Shown: one piece after another, positions 37,909-46,799 of the stretch | How the letters are laid out: every line of letters begins with the position of its first letter | Numbering within the stretch: the first letter of the stretch is position 1 | Assembly (NCBI GenBank): GCA_002255905.1 | Contig: NKIN01000006.1 | Coordinates: 60,562-124,561 of the forward strand | Length of the DNA stretch: 64,000 nt | From: Burkholderiales bacterium PBB1 | GTDB lineage: Bacteria; Pseudomonadota; Gammaproteobacteria; Burkholderiales; Burkholderiaceae_C | Reading direction: 5' to 3' | Notes under the pieces: model-generated | What the model saw: the letters and a program-made list of their open reading frames with translations, nothing else | What the model was told of the DNA's origin: nothing | The model's database searches: none | Program-made: the position numbers and the translations under genes

Positions 37909-38996
37909 TCTGGGGCAACCATTCGGCGGTCAAGCCCCGCCCATGGGGCCAAATCCATCGCCAAACGCCGCATCTCGCTATCGATAACCATCCCTTACCA
38001 GGGGCCCGGCCGTCGGACGACGGTGAGTGTTTGCAATCGATTGCAGATTCAGAGTCCTTGCAATTGATTGCAAGAGAGCTGGTCCCGGGGCCCGAGGTGC
38101 GGACTCCGTTGCCGCCGGAGGTCACGCGGTATTTGCGCGGATCGTCTTCGAAGGCCACTCGGCGTGCTTACGCTGGTGATGTGGCGGACTTTGTGTGCTG
38201 GGGTGGGCGGCTGCCTTGTGACCCCATGACGCTTGCGAGGTACGTGGCTGAGCGAGCGCTGGTCCATCGACCCAGCACACTGGCGCGTCGGGTGGTCGGT
38301 ATTGGCAGGGTTCATGTGACCCACGGCTTCCCAGACCCTTCCAAGCATCCGCTTGTTCGGGCGGTGTTGTCCGGTGTGCGCAGGGAACATGGGGCGAGTC
38401 AACGCAGGGCTGCGCCATTGCTGTTGCGGGAGCTGCTGGCGGTGGTGGCTGCCTTGCCCAACGACTTGCGGGGCACGAGAGACCGTGCGTTGCTTTTGCT
38501 GGGGTTCGCCGGTGGGCTCAGGCGATCGGAAATCGTTCAGCTCGATGTGGACGATCTGCGCTTCGGTCCCGAGGGCTTGAAAGTCTGCTTGAAGCGAAGC
38601 AAGACCGATCAGGAGCAGTTGGGTCGGACCATTGCAGTGCCGTACGGTCGCACTTCAGTTTGTCCCGTTGCGGCGGTGAAGGCGTGGTTGGTGGCTTCAG
38701 CGGTTATTGAGGGTGCCCTTTTTCCGACCCTCATGGGACGCCGAGTCACGGCGCGCCGCATGTCTGACCAAGTGGTCTCGCTCATCGTCAAGGAGCAGGT
38801 ATCCAAGCTGGGTCTGGAGCCTGCGGCGTACAGCGGGCACAGCCTAAGAGCGGGGTTCGTGACGAGCGCGGCGCAGGCAGGAGTCGGCTTCCTGATGATC
38901 CAGCAGCAGACGGGCCACCGCAGTGTGTCGATGCTGAGCCGCTACCTGCGGGTGTCGAATCTGTTCGAAGGCAATGCGGCGGGAGCGTTGCTGTGA
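37905..38996 (+). CDS. Second tyrosine recombinase
   Basis: A 363-residue recombinase. N-terminal SAM-like domain ([17 protein letters not shown]) and a catalytic domain with Arg in [15 protein letters not shown], a Lys in [25 protein letters not shown] (HxxR), [15 protein letters not shown] (H and nucleophile Tyr). The first 60 residues have no family similarity and their DNA contains composite site A; an in-frame GTG at 38097 could be the true start, which would place the site upstream of the gene. The 5' ATG overlaps the preceding stop, and the 3' end overlaps the radC-like gene (GTGA). Confidence 0.88.
   Translation: MIWGNHSAVKPRPWGQIHRQTPHLAIDNHPLPGARPSDDGECLQSIADSESLQLIARELVPGPEVRTPLPPEVTRYLRGSSSKATRRAYAGDVADFVCWGGRLPCDPMTLARYVAERALVHRPSTLARRVVGIGRVHVTHGFPDPSKHPLVRAVLSGVRREHGASQRRAAPLLLRELLAVVAALPNDLRGTRDRALLLLGFAGGLRRSEIVQLDVDDLRFGPEGLKVCLKRSKTDQEQLGRTIAVPYGRTSVCPVAAVKAWLVASAVIEGALFPTLMGRRVTARRMSDQVVSLIVKEQVSKLGLEPAAYSGHSLRAGFVTSAAQAGVGFLMIQQQTGHRSVSMLSRYLRVSNLFEGNAAGALL
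37979..38073. repeat. Composite site A (core plus two palindromes)
   Basis: Core TATCGATAA-N7-TTACCAGGG at 37979-38003, then TTGCAATCGATTGCAG at 38031-38046 and the perfect motif TTGCAATTGATTGCAA at 38058-38073. Same elements as sites B and C, but with both palindromes on one side. Overlaps the annotated 5' end of the recombinase. Confidence 0.65.
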
Positions 38997-39580
38997 AGGC
39001 AGGGTGGACGGATTTCAGCAAGGTTTCTGACCAGGAATTGCTGGGGATGTTGCTTGGGGCTCGCCCTGCAAAGCGTCTATATCGGGGTTCGCTTGCGGCG
39101 CTGTTTAAGGCGAAGGCTGAAGACGCGCACTGTCAAGCCGCAGCGAAGCTGTGGGGTGCGGGGGAGCTCGTTCGTCGGGCACTGTCAGAAGAGCTACAAA
39201 GTCAGCCGGCGTTTACGTCACCGGCCTCGGTCAAGGACTTCCTGCGGCTGAGCATCGGGTCCAAGGACCACGAGGTTTTCATGGTCCTGTTCCTTGACGC
39301 GCAACATGTGCTGATCGCGTCAGTAGAGATGTTTCGAGGCACGCTCAGCCAAACGTCGGTGTATCCACGCGAGGTGGTCAAGGAAGCGCTCCGGCTCAAT
39401 GCTGGCGGCGTGATCTTGGCGCACAACCACCCCAGCGGAGCGGTCGAGCCATCGCGAGCGGATGAGTATCTGACCCAGACGTTGAAGTCGGCGCTTGCAC
39501 TGGTGGATGTTCGCGTGCTGGATCACGTGGTGGTTGGGCGGTACAGCGCGATGAGCATGGCTGAACGAGGCATGTTGTAG
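38993..39580 (+). CDS. RadC-like JAB-domain protein
   Basis: A 195-residue protein of the RadC (UPF0758) family. It keeps the metal-binding motif [18 protein letters not shown] (HxHPSG and downstream Asp) and the upstream [15 protein letters not shown] strand. A GTG start overlaps the recombinase stop. RadC-like genes are common on integrative elements; some act as nucleases or deubiquitinase-like hydrolases, but no role is proven. The N-terminal HhH part is short or divergent ([16 protein letters not shown]). Confidence 0.88.
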   Translation: MKAGWTDFSKVSDQELLGMLLGARPAKRLYRGSLAALFKAKAEDAHCQAAAKLWGAGELVRRALSEELQSQPAFTSPASVKDFLRLSIGSKDHEVFMVLFLDAQHVLIASVEMFRGTLSQTSVYPREVVKEALRLNAGGVILAHNHPSGAVEPSRADEYLTQTLKSALALVDVRVLDHVVVGRYSAMSMAERGML

Positions 39581-40016
39581 GGCTTGGCGCGGGGCACCAC
39601 GGACAGAAGTTTGGACGAATTTATGCTTTAATTTTTAGATTGGTTAATGCCTAGTAAGGCACATTTCCTCGCTAAAACGAGTTGCAATAGCCACCTTCTC
39701 AACCACTAGGTCAGCTTTAACAGGACGCTAAACGCTGCGAAGCAACTCCCCAAATAATGAATGAAGCGCCAGCGAAGGTTGATTAGACAGACTCCCTCTT
39801 CCCTGCGATTGGTTTCAGTGCGAAATCGTCCCATCCTGCCATAAAGAAAATAATGAAAGCTTTTTGTACTTTTTCGCTCGTCGTGCTCACGATCACGCTC
39901 GAGCAGAATAACGCTTTGTAGGTAGGCGCACGTCTAACTCCTTCACCCGTGACTACCTCTATTGCTATTTATAACGTTCGAACTCAGTAGTTGTACCAGT
40001 TGCACAAGGAGCCGCC
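39581..40016. other. Low-GC gene-poor segment
   Basis: 436 bases of AT-rich DNA. The only coding-like item is a 22-codon frame (39853-39921, MKAFCTFSLVVLTITL start), possibly the remnant of a secreted protein. No RNA gene, IS end or site recognised. Confidence 0.4.
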
Positions 40017-40478
40017 GTGAAATGCATTTCATGTGTTAAAGAAATTCCCATAAACGCGAAGATTTGTCCGTACTGCCAACGAGATACAACTGCCTCCTCT
40101 CAGGTTCAGGGGGGGATTACGTTCCTGGCACTTCTTGGCGGGGGGGCTGGATATTTGGTGAATGGCTATCTCGGTGCATTTATTGGTGCCATAGTTCTTG
40201 GTGGCATTGGCGGTGCGATCCTGTTCTCAAAAGCGCAAAAAAAGCTCGGCGCTCAACCCGCCACTGTGCAAATCGCGCAGTGTTCGAGGGAGCCCAGTAG
40301 CGGACTGAATTCAGAAGATACAAAACCCGAATTGAGGCATATTGAGCCTAAGTTTGTTAAAACGGCCGAGAAGTCAACCTCGGCAAGACTCCAAGAGCTT
40401 GCAGACCTAAAAGCCAGCGGCTTGCTCACCGAGGCTGAATATGGTTCGACAAGACGGAAGATTCTTGATGACCTCTGA
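40017..40478 (+). CDS. Zinc-ribbon membrane protein with SHOCT domain
   Basis: A 153-residue protein from a GTG with AAGGAG upstream. Residues 1-22 form a zinc ribbon (CISC ... CPYC). A Gly-rich hydrophobic region (about 33-68) is one or two membrane segments, and the last 29 residues (LQELADLKASGLLTEAEYGSTRRKILDDL) form a SHOCT motif, a short oligomerisation or DNA-binding tail. Function unknown. Low-GC codon use differs from the core genome. Confidence 0.7.
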   Translation: MKCISCVKEIPINAKICPYCQRDTTASSQVQGGITFLALLGGGAGYLVNGYLGAFIGAIVLGGIGGAILFSKAQKKLGAQPATVQIAQCSREPSSGLNSEDTKPELRHIEPKFVKTAEKSTSARLQELADLKASGLLTEAEYGSTRRKILDDL

Positions 40479-40544
40479 CTTGATATCAGTAACGTTGAGG
40501 CCTAACCCTACGCTAGCACAGCGTGGTCGCTCGGAGAAATCGCA

Positions 40545-41165
40545 GTGATAAAAATCATATTCACACTACTGATAATTGCCTGCAGTGCAAACGCTGCCGA
40601 TTGGATTCCAATAGGCCAAAACGCTGATCATGAACTCATATCAGTGGACAATCGATCCGTAAAGAAAAAAGGATCAATAGTTACCTTGGATGTTCTAGTC
40701 AATAAAGGTGGGGATTCACCATATGGATCGAGCAGAACTGTCACGTCCTTCGATTGCAAAGAGCGGAAAATCCGAATCCTGTCGATTGATACATACCGGC
40801 AGGCTAATGGAGTAGGTGACCGAATCGAGTCAATTGACCCAGGATTAGAGTGGGGAGTGATTCGACCGATGAGTATCGGGGAGAAACAGTGGCAATTTGC
40901 GTGTGCCGCCAAATCACCGGTGACTCTACAAGCTCCTGCTCAATATTTGCCATCTGATCCGAGGACCATATTTAAGGTTGGCACGCGCCTAGAGAGCGAT
41001 CAACTAGGGCAACTGATGGACAAGCATTTCCCCGGCGCGAAATACCGTCCTAACAACACTATTGTAGTTACACACCAAGGCCAAACCTTTGTTATTGCTG
41101 TGCAGAAACTGAATGAGACTGGTATCCCAGCAATCTATAAAATAGTTTCTGTGTTGCCGCCGTGA
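40545..41165 (+). CDS. Secreted protein, surface-adhesin-E-like
   Basis: A 206-residue protein from a GTG with an export signal (hydrophobic ITLLIIACSANA-type start, cut near NAADW). The mature N-terminus ADWIPIGQNADHELISVDNRSVKKKGSIVTLDVLVN resembles the beta-rich surface-adhesin protein E/CNP1-like fold. The C-terminal 90 residues are unrecognised. Location in the island is between the zinc-ribbon gene and IS debris. Functional assignment is weak. Confidence 0.5.
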   Translation: MIKIIFTLLIIACSANAADWIPIGQNADHELISVDNRSVKKKGSIVTLDVLVNKGGDSPYGSSRTVTSFDCKERKIRILSIDTYRQANGVGDRIESIDPGLEWGVIRPMSIGEKQWQFACAAKSPVTLQAPAQYLPSDPRTIFKVGTRLESDQLGQLMDKHFPGAKYRPNNTIVVTHQGQTFVIAVQKLNETGIPAIYKIVSVLPP

Positions 41166-41277
41166 AGCTCTGATTCGTATGCCCTCTTGAGACTCGCTCG
41201 GGATGGTTGAACTGGACAGCTTTTTTTAGGCGGTTTGACCTTGTCCCCGAAAAACGTATCCCTTGCTGAGTGTTTCA

Positions 41278-41553
41278 ATGCAAGCAAAGAGAACGGACAG
41301 GAGGAAGACAGTGCGGGCGCGCTACACGCTGGAGTTCAAGCAGCGTCAGCCCGATGCAGTTCGAGCAAGACTGGCTTTCGGCTCAGACCAATCAAGTCAA
41401 TTCGTGACTCGGCTCTGGGGTACGGATTCCAGGGGCAAGGTCAGTTTTTCGACAGTCGCGATCGTCGCTGTTGTCGTGCCAAACTTGGCGACGCCTTATT
41501 GGCGTCGTCCTGATAATTGCGCACAAGCCAATCAAGGAACCGGTTCGGATTGA
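41278..41553 (+). pseudogene. IS3-family transposase OrfA remnant
   Basis: The frame from 41278 encodes MQAKRTDRRKTVRARYTLEFKQ, the usual N-terminus of an IS3-type OrfA, then loses similarity. Upstream (41210-41230) TGAACTGGACA resembles an IS3 terminus. The element is broken and has no OrfB. Confidence 0.45.
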
Positions 41554-41561
41554 CCTCTGTT

Positions 41562-41703
41562 TTGCAATTGATTGCAAATCCAGAGACTGTTGCGATCCGA
41601 ACGGCGGCACCTCAAGCTTTCATCGATAACAGCTCGTTATCGGTGGGCAGCGACGAGCTCTTGGTGCATCGATCCGCGGTCGGGGATTTGCAATCAATTT
41701 CAG
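41562..41703. repeat. Composite site B
   Basis: TTGCAATTGATTGCAA (41562-41577), core CATCGATAA-N7-TTATCGGTG (41621-41645), and TTGCAATCAATTTCAG (41688-41703). The palindromes lie almost symmetrically about the core (43 and 42 bases). The DNA between them is not conserved with the other sites, which points to a functional footprint. Confidence 0.7.
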
Positions 41704-41796
41704 ATGATCGGGGACAGCCGAGGATGCTGCTCTGGTGAGTTGAGCAAAGGCCCGCCTTTGGCACAACAACTTAGGCCTCCTGCGGCAGGCACCGAT

Positions 41797-41937
41797 CGAG
41801 GCTGTGTAAAAACTCGGCCAACGCGCAAATTTCGGGGTCATAGAACCCCTCCCTCGATGCCGATTGCGATCCTGGGCCGATCTAGAAGGCTGGCTCTGCA
41901 CGCGACCACACAAAGTCCGAGTTTTCACACAGCCTCG
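41797..41937. mobile_element. MITE-like element, 141 bp
   Basis: Terminal inverted repeats of 21 bases, at 41797-41817 and 41917-41937, with one mismatch. They open CGAGGCTGTGTAAAAACTCG. No coding capacity and no clear target duplication. This looks like a short non-autonomous or internally deleted IS5/IS1182-type element. Confidence 0.6.
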
Positions 41938-42060
41938 ACCCTCCGCTGACGTTCTACAGTGTGAGGAGCCGGTCGCCGCCGGCGGGCGTACTCACGGTAT
42001 GCCCAATTAAGCCGACGTTCGGGTCGGCCACAAGCTCTGGGCCAAGCGGCGGCTATGCAT

Positions 42061-42260
42061 TCAACCCCGCGCTCGCAAGAATTGCCGACGTGCAATCCAC
42101 CGCTTGCTCAGAGCGAACAGCATCGTCCGCCACGCAGTGTCATTGGCCAAGCCGCGGTAGCGCACCTTCGCATGGCCTTGCTGCTTGATCACTCGGTATG
42201 GACGCTCGACCTTTGCCCTCGCGCTGGCCTTGAGCTGTTCGGTCAGGCATCCCCGATGCT
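42061..42260 (-). pseudogene. IS5-family transposase C-terminal remnant
   Basis: Minus-strand residues reading KASARAKVERPYRVIKQQ followed by KVRYRGLAND and FALSKRWIARRQFL match the C-terminal end of IS5-type DDE transposases. Only about 55 codons of similarity survive; the N-terminal catalytic part is absent. It marks the left border of the Hsp70 operon. Confidence 0.7.
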
Positions 42261-42487
42261 CGCTTGAGGTCGTTGGCAGGGGCTCGCCAGCGTCGAATAG
42301 CCCGCGAACAACCGCCACCGCCAAGAAGTCCTGAGGAACGGCACTAAAGAAAGGCCGCGGACCTGAAAAGCTTTGCACCAACCTACACACGTTTGGTCAC
42401 AATTGGTCACAGCCACGAATATATCGACGGATTCAACGGCAGCAAGCAGGCCGCAAGACCCGACAACGTAATCCACGGGAGGGTTTG

Positions 42488-42859
42488 ATGACTCAGCAGA
42501 CCGAGGGCACTGAACAGATGGAGCAATCGCTGATCGACATCGCTGTTGAGAGCTGGCGCTTCTCGCGTGTGTTCGGCAAGGTGGTAAGCAAACTCGACGC
42601 GGGTGAGTCGGGCCGCTACGTAAATCAGGTGCGGTACTTCCAGAAGAAGGTCGAAGAGAGCCTCGACTCGAATGGCCTCAAGCTGGTGAACGTCGAGGGG
42701 CAACCCTACGACGCGGGAATGGCGGCATCCGCCTTGAATCTGGGCGACTTTGGCCCTGACGACGTGCTGCTCGTCGATCAGATGTTGGAACCAATCATCA
42801 TGGGGCCGAAGGGACTGCGCAAACAAGGCACGGTAATGCTCAGGAAGGTGGAAGCATGA
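42488..42859 (+). CDS. GrpE-like nucleotide-exchange factor
   Basis: A 123-residue acidic protein. The second half, LDSNGLKLVNVEGQPYDAGMAASALNLGDFGPDDVLLVDQMLEPIIMGPKGLRKQGTVMLRK, parallels the beta-domain of GrpE (L..GL....G..YD....A........V......P.....G.V.LR). A first helix-rich half could be the GrpE dimer stalk in short form. It overlaps the Hsp70 gene by 4 bases (ATGA), which strongly supports the role of exchange factor for that Hsp70. GrpE kinship is judged by eye. Confidence 0.6.
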   Translation: MTQQTEGTEQMEQSLIDIAVESWRFSRVFGKVVSKLDAGESGRYVNQVRYFQKKVEESLDSNGLKLVNVEGQPYDAGMAASALNLGDFGPDDVLLVDQMLEPIIMGPKGLRKQGTVMLRKVEA

Positions 42860-45345
42860 AATACGTCGGTATCGACCTCGGCACAACCAACAGTTCGATC
42901 TGCTCGTTCGACGGGGAGAAGATTCACCTCTACAAGAATCCAGAGCAGCACGACGTCACGCCGTCCGCCATCTTCATCGACCGGCGCGGCAACAAGTATG
43001 TCGGCTCGCGTGCCTACAACAGCGCCGCGAAGAATCCAGACAACGCTGCGGTGCTATTCAAGCGGCTCATGGGGACGAGCACACCCGTCAAGCTTTCAGC
43101 CGTCAACCTCACGTTGACGCCTGAGGAATGTTCCGCCGAGGTGTTGCGTGCGCTTTTCGGCTACTTGCCGGAGGAGATTCGGGGCGATGGCGACACCGGC
43201 ACCGTCATCACAGTTCCGGCCGCGTTCAATCAGATGCAGAAGGACTCGACGATGGCCGCCGCCGATACGGCCGGTCTCGGGCGTGTCGCGTTGATGCAAG
43301 AGCCGGTCGCTGCCGTGATGAGTGTCATGCGTAAGCGGAAGAACGACGGTGTATTCGTCGTCTATGACCTCGGTGGCGGCACACTCGACATCGCCATCGC
43401 AGAGAGCATCGGTGGACGGGTGAACCTGCTCGCTCACGGTGGCATTGCCATGTGCGGCGGGCGCGACTTTGATCGCATTCTGTTCGACAACATCGTCAAG
43501 CCGTGGCTGCTGGAGAACTTTGATCTGCCCGAAGACTTGGCCGCGAATCCTCATTTCAAGTCATTGCTGCGGATGGCTACTTGGGCGGCGGAGAAAGCCA
43601 AGATCGATTTGTCGCAGAAGGAGGAAACCGTCGTCAGCCTTCCGGAAACCGAGTTGGGTGTTAGCGATCAAGCCGGTAAAGAGATTTACATCGACATCAC
43701 CATTGGTCGCAAGCGTTACGACGCGCTGATCGCGCCCAAGGTGGAAGAGTCCATCCAGTCTGCCCGCGAGACGCTCGAAAAGGCCGGGTTGAGCCCGCAC
43801 GATGTTGAACGCGTCGTTTTCGTGGGCGGCCCCACACACTACAAGCCCTTGCGCGACAAGGTCGCTTTCGAGCTTGGCGTCGCGCCGTCCACCGACGTGA
43901 ACCCGATGACGGCGGTCGCCGAAGGCGCGGCCGTTTTCGCCGAGTCCATCGACTGGGCGTCACAGAGCCGTGGCCGCAAGAGTGCCCGTGGTGCGCTAAG
44001 CGCCGGCGGTGCGCTCGAACTCTCTTTCAACTACATCGCGCGCACGCCAGAACCCAAGGCCAAGATCGTCGCCAAGTTGTCGCGCGCTCCCGCAGGCGTT
44101 GAATTCCAGATTGACAGTCTTGATACGGGCTGGTCGTCTGGCCGTATCGCGCTGAAGGACGGCGCGAGCGTCGACCTCAGCTTGACCAAGCCCGGCGATA
44201 ACACCTTCAAGGTGTTCGTATTCGACTCGAACGGAGCTCCCGTTACCTTGGGCGAAAACAAGATCGTCATTGCACGCACGGCTGCCAGCATCGACGCGAT
44301 TCCGGCCTCGCACTCTATCGCCGTCGAAGCCCGCGACAAGGTTGGCGGGCGCTTGGTGCTGGACTACCTCGTGCGCGAAGGCGACCAATTGCCCAAGAGG
44401 GGCAAGAAGACCTTCAAGGCGGGCGAGTCGCTCAAGGCGGGAAGCGCAGGGTCGATCAAGTTCAAGCTCTGGGAAGGCGAAATCTCAGACCCCATCAACG
44501 ACAACCGTTTCATCGGCATGTTCGAGATAAAGGCTTCAGACTTCGATGACGGTGTCATCACGGCAGGCGCTGAGCTGATCTGCGAGTACGAAGTGCTCGA
44601 CTCCGGCAATATTCAGCTGGAAGTGTCGGTGCCGTCCATCAGCGGCTCGTTCAAGAGTGGGCGTAACTACTACTCCAGTCAGGAAGGCAAGATCGACTAC
44701 ACCAATCAGGCCAAGAATATTCAGGAGCAGTCAGTACACGCGTTGGGGCGTCTCGAAGAGATGGCATCCAAGGTGGATGACCCGCGTCTGGAACAAGCCC
44801 GAGAGAAGCTGGAGCAGGCAGGCACCATCGAGGTTGGTGAGACCGATCCTGAAACGGCGAAACAAGCGATGGACAACGTGCAGGAGGCCAAACGCCTGTT
44901 GGCGCTGACACGCAAGGAGCATCTGAAGGACATCCGCCAACTCGAGCTGGACAGGACGGTCGAATTCTTTGAGAAGACCATACGCCAGCACGCCCGCCCC
45001 ACCGAGGCAACGTCGTTCGACAGTTTGGTGAAGACGGCGCAGCGTGCCATCGAAAACAACAGCAGTGATTTCGAGTCGCACCTGGACGATCTGCGCGGCC
45101 GCAACTTCATGATCCTGTGGCGGCAAGACTGGTTCGTAATCGACCGCTTCAAGTGGCTAGCCCAAGACACGTACCTCTTCGCTGACCTGCACGAACATAC
45201 ACAGTTGGTAGCCGTCGGTGCCGAGGCACTGAAGACCAACGACATCGACAAACTGCGTGCCGTCGTCGCCAATCTCGACTCCATCCGTATCGGTTCTGCA
45301 GGTGAAGACGACATGATGGCGGGCGCGAATATCGTGCGGAGCTGA
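42856..45345 (+). CDS. Divergent Hsp70-family chaperone
   Basis: An 829-residue actin-like ATPase. Nucleotide-binding motifs are intact: IDLGTTNSS (residues 6-14), VITVPAAFN (117-125), DLGGGTLD (171-178), VGGPTHYKP (323-331). The C-terminal half differs from DnaK: two beta-rich blocks (about 395-640), then a long helical/coiled segment rich in Glu, Arg and Lys (about 660-770). No EEVD or DnaK tail. The size resembles Hsp110-type proteins. Part of a five-gene operon; the partner GrpE-like gene precedes it and a J-like protein is downstream. Confidence 0.9.
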   Translation: MKYVGIDLGTTNSSICSFDGEKIHLYKNPEQHDVTPSAIFIDRRGNKYVGSRAYNSAAKNPDNAAVLFKRLMGTSTPVKLSAVNLTLTPEECSAEVLRALFGYLPEEIRGDGDTGTVITVPAAFNQMQKDSTMAAADTAGLGRVALMQEPVAAVMSVMRKRKNDGVFVVYDLGGGTLDIAIAESIGGRVNLLAHGGIAMCGGRDFDRILFDNIVKPWLLENFDLPEDLAANPHFKSLLRMATWAAEKAKIDLSQKEETVVSLPETELGVSDQAGKEIYIDITIGRKRYDALIAPKVEESIQSARETLEKAGLSPHDVERVVFVGGPTHYKPLRDKVAFELGVAPSTDVNPMTAVAEGAAVFAESIDWASQSRGRKSARGALSAGGALELSFNYIARTPEPKAKIVAKLSRAPAGVEFQIDSLDTGWSSGRIALKDGASVDLSLTKPGDNTFKVFVFDSNGAPVTLGENKIVIARTAASIDAIPASHSIAVEARDKVGGRLVLDYLVREGDQLPKRGKKTFKAGESLKAGSAGSIKFKLWEGEISDPINDNRFIGMFEIKASDFDDGVITAGAELICEYEVLDSGNIQLEVSVPSISGSFKSGRNYYSSQEGKIDYTNQAKNIQEQSVHALGRLEEMASKVDDPRLEQAREKLEQAGTIEVGETDPETAKQAMDNVQEAKRLLALTRKEHLKDIRQLELDRTVEFFEKTIRQHARPTEATSFDSLVKTAQRAIENNSSDFESHLDDLRGRNFMILWRQDWFVIDRFKWLAQDTYLFADLHEHTQLVAVGAEALKTNDIDKLRAVVANLDSIRIGSAGEDDMMAGANIVRS

Positions 45346-45347
45346 TC

Positions 45348-46787
45348 ATGGCACTGGAATCGTGGTTGCCTGTTGGGTTCAAGCTGCCAGACGGCGCAAA
45401 GGTGCGTGTCGCACTGTTCGAAGGCACGGACTGGCAGATCCTCGAGACGATGGGCGGCGGTCGTGCGCTTGTCGTGCAAGACTCTCTGGCCCAACAGTGG
45501 ATCGAGTCAGGCTTAATCGATGAAGGGACTTTGGAGGCCTTTCAGTTCGGCGACCGCCAGCTTCGAGCGATTTCCAGTGCACCAAGCCAGGCACTTTGCC
45601 CGGTGAGTGAAGGTAGGTCCCCTAACAACAAGTCCGAGGCGCTGGCCTTTGCGCTGGCGCTGAAAGCGACGCGTGACATTGACGCGGAGTCGGCCCTTCA
45701 AGATTCGCTGTACGTCGAGAGGATCACGCGGCTATTGCCAACCTACAGCATCAGTTCCCGCACAGGCGATGACGTCGTGCTCGGCTACTGGCTGACAGGC
45801 GGCACGAACATTCCAGCCACATCCTTTCGTCGGCTGCGTCAGTCCATGACTTGGCTCGGTGCGGGCCATTTGAAGGATGTCGTGCAAGCGGCGGGTTTCG
45901 AGGTTACCGAGATCATTACGCTTGAGCGCAAGCAAGAGACGCCATTAGAGACGACAGAGTCAATCACCACCGAGGAAAAGCGCGAGGCCAAACGCACGGC
46001 CCCTGAGCCGAACAAAGCGTTCGAGCTTGCCGGGCGTCCGGAACTGGTGGCCTTCTTTAACGAGCACATCGTCGACATCATCCTGCACCGCGACCGCTAC
46101 AAGGCGCTCGGCATCGAGTTCCCGTCGGCGGTGATCCTGCATGGCCCTCCAGGTTGCGGCAAAACTTTCGCGGTTGAACGGCTGGTTGACTTCCTCGGCT
46201 GGCCGAGCTTCCAGATCGACGCCTCCAGCGTGGCCAGCCCCTACATCCATGAGACCAGTAAGAAGGTCGCGCAGGTGTTCGACAAGGCGATGGAAAACGC
46301 CCCCTCCGTGCTCGTGATCGACGAGATGGAAGCATTCCTCGCAGACCGCGAAATGGGTTCGGGTCATCACCGCGTGGAAGAGGTGGCCGAGTTCCTGCGC
46401 CGTATTCCGGAGGCAGTGAAGAACGACGTGCTGATCGTCGCCATGACGAACCGTATCGAAATGATCGACCCGGCTATTCAGCGCCGGGGACGTTTCGATC
46501 ACGTTATCAAGGTGGACTTCGCCAGTGAAGTCGAGGTGCAGGCACTGCTGGATAAGCTGCTCTCGTCCTTGCCGAAGGAATCAGATGTGGACGCCAAGCC
46601 GCTGGCAGAAGAACTGGCGGGCAGACCACTATCCGACGTCTCTTTTGTGGTGCGCGAAGGCGCGAGGCTGGCGGCGCGTTCCGGCAAGGAACGCTTGGAT
46701 CAGGCCAGCCTGCTGTCCGCTATGCATTCTTCACCGGCGCGGGAGCGCGAAGGCGGCGAAACCAAGCGACGCATCGGGTTCATTTAG
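45348..46787 (+). CDS. AAA+ ATPase of the FtsH/Cdc48 type
   Basis: A 479-residue ATPase. The N-terminal 220 residues are unique, and the AAA module follows with Walker A GPPGCGKTF (266-274), Walker B VLVIDEMEAF (321-330), sensor-1 ...MTNR (367-369) and the arginine-finger region RRGRFDH (379-385). There is no protease, membrane helix or zinc site, so it is an unfoldase or remodelling factor. Starts 2 bases after the Hsp70 stop, indicating coupling; likely partner of the chaperone. Confidence 0.9.
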   Translation: MALESWLPVGFKLPDGAKVRVALFEGTDWQILETMGGGRALVVQDSLAQQWIESGLIDEGTLEAFQFGDRQLRAISSAPSQALCPVSEGRSPNNKSEALAFALALKATRDIDAESALQDSLYVERITRLLPTYSISSRTGDDVVLGYWLTGGTNIPATSFRRLRQSMTWLGAGHLKDVVQAAGFEVTEIITLERKQETPLETTESITTEEKREAKRTAPEPNKAFELAGRPELVAFFNEHIVDIILHRDRYKALGIEFPSAVILHGPPGCGKTFAVERLVDFLGWPSFQIDASSVASPYIHETSKKVAQVFDKAMENAPSVLVIDEMEAFLADREMGSGHHRVEEVAEFLRRIPEAVKNDVLIVAMTNRIEMIDPAIQRRGRFDHVIKVDFASEVEVQALLDKLLSSLPKESDVDAKPLAEELAGRPLSDVSFVVREGARLAARSGKERLDQASLLSAMHSSPAREREGGETKRRIGFI

Positions 46788-46799
46788 GGAAACGAATTC

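Noticed and set aside
40479..40544. GCCTAAC-like motif suggesting an integron attC site
   Set aside because: Only one simple-site half is present, with no matching GTTRRRY partner and no integron integrase (the recombinases lack integron features).
42856..45345. Reading the Hsp70 gene as a displaced housekeeping dnaK
   Set aside because: The C-terminal half lacks the DnaK substrate-binding layout and tail, and the neighbours are not dnaJ/grpE of the usual kind.
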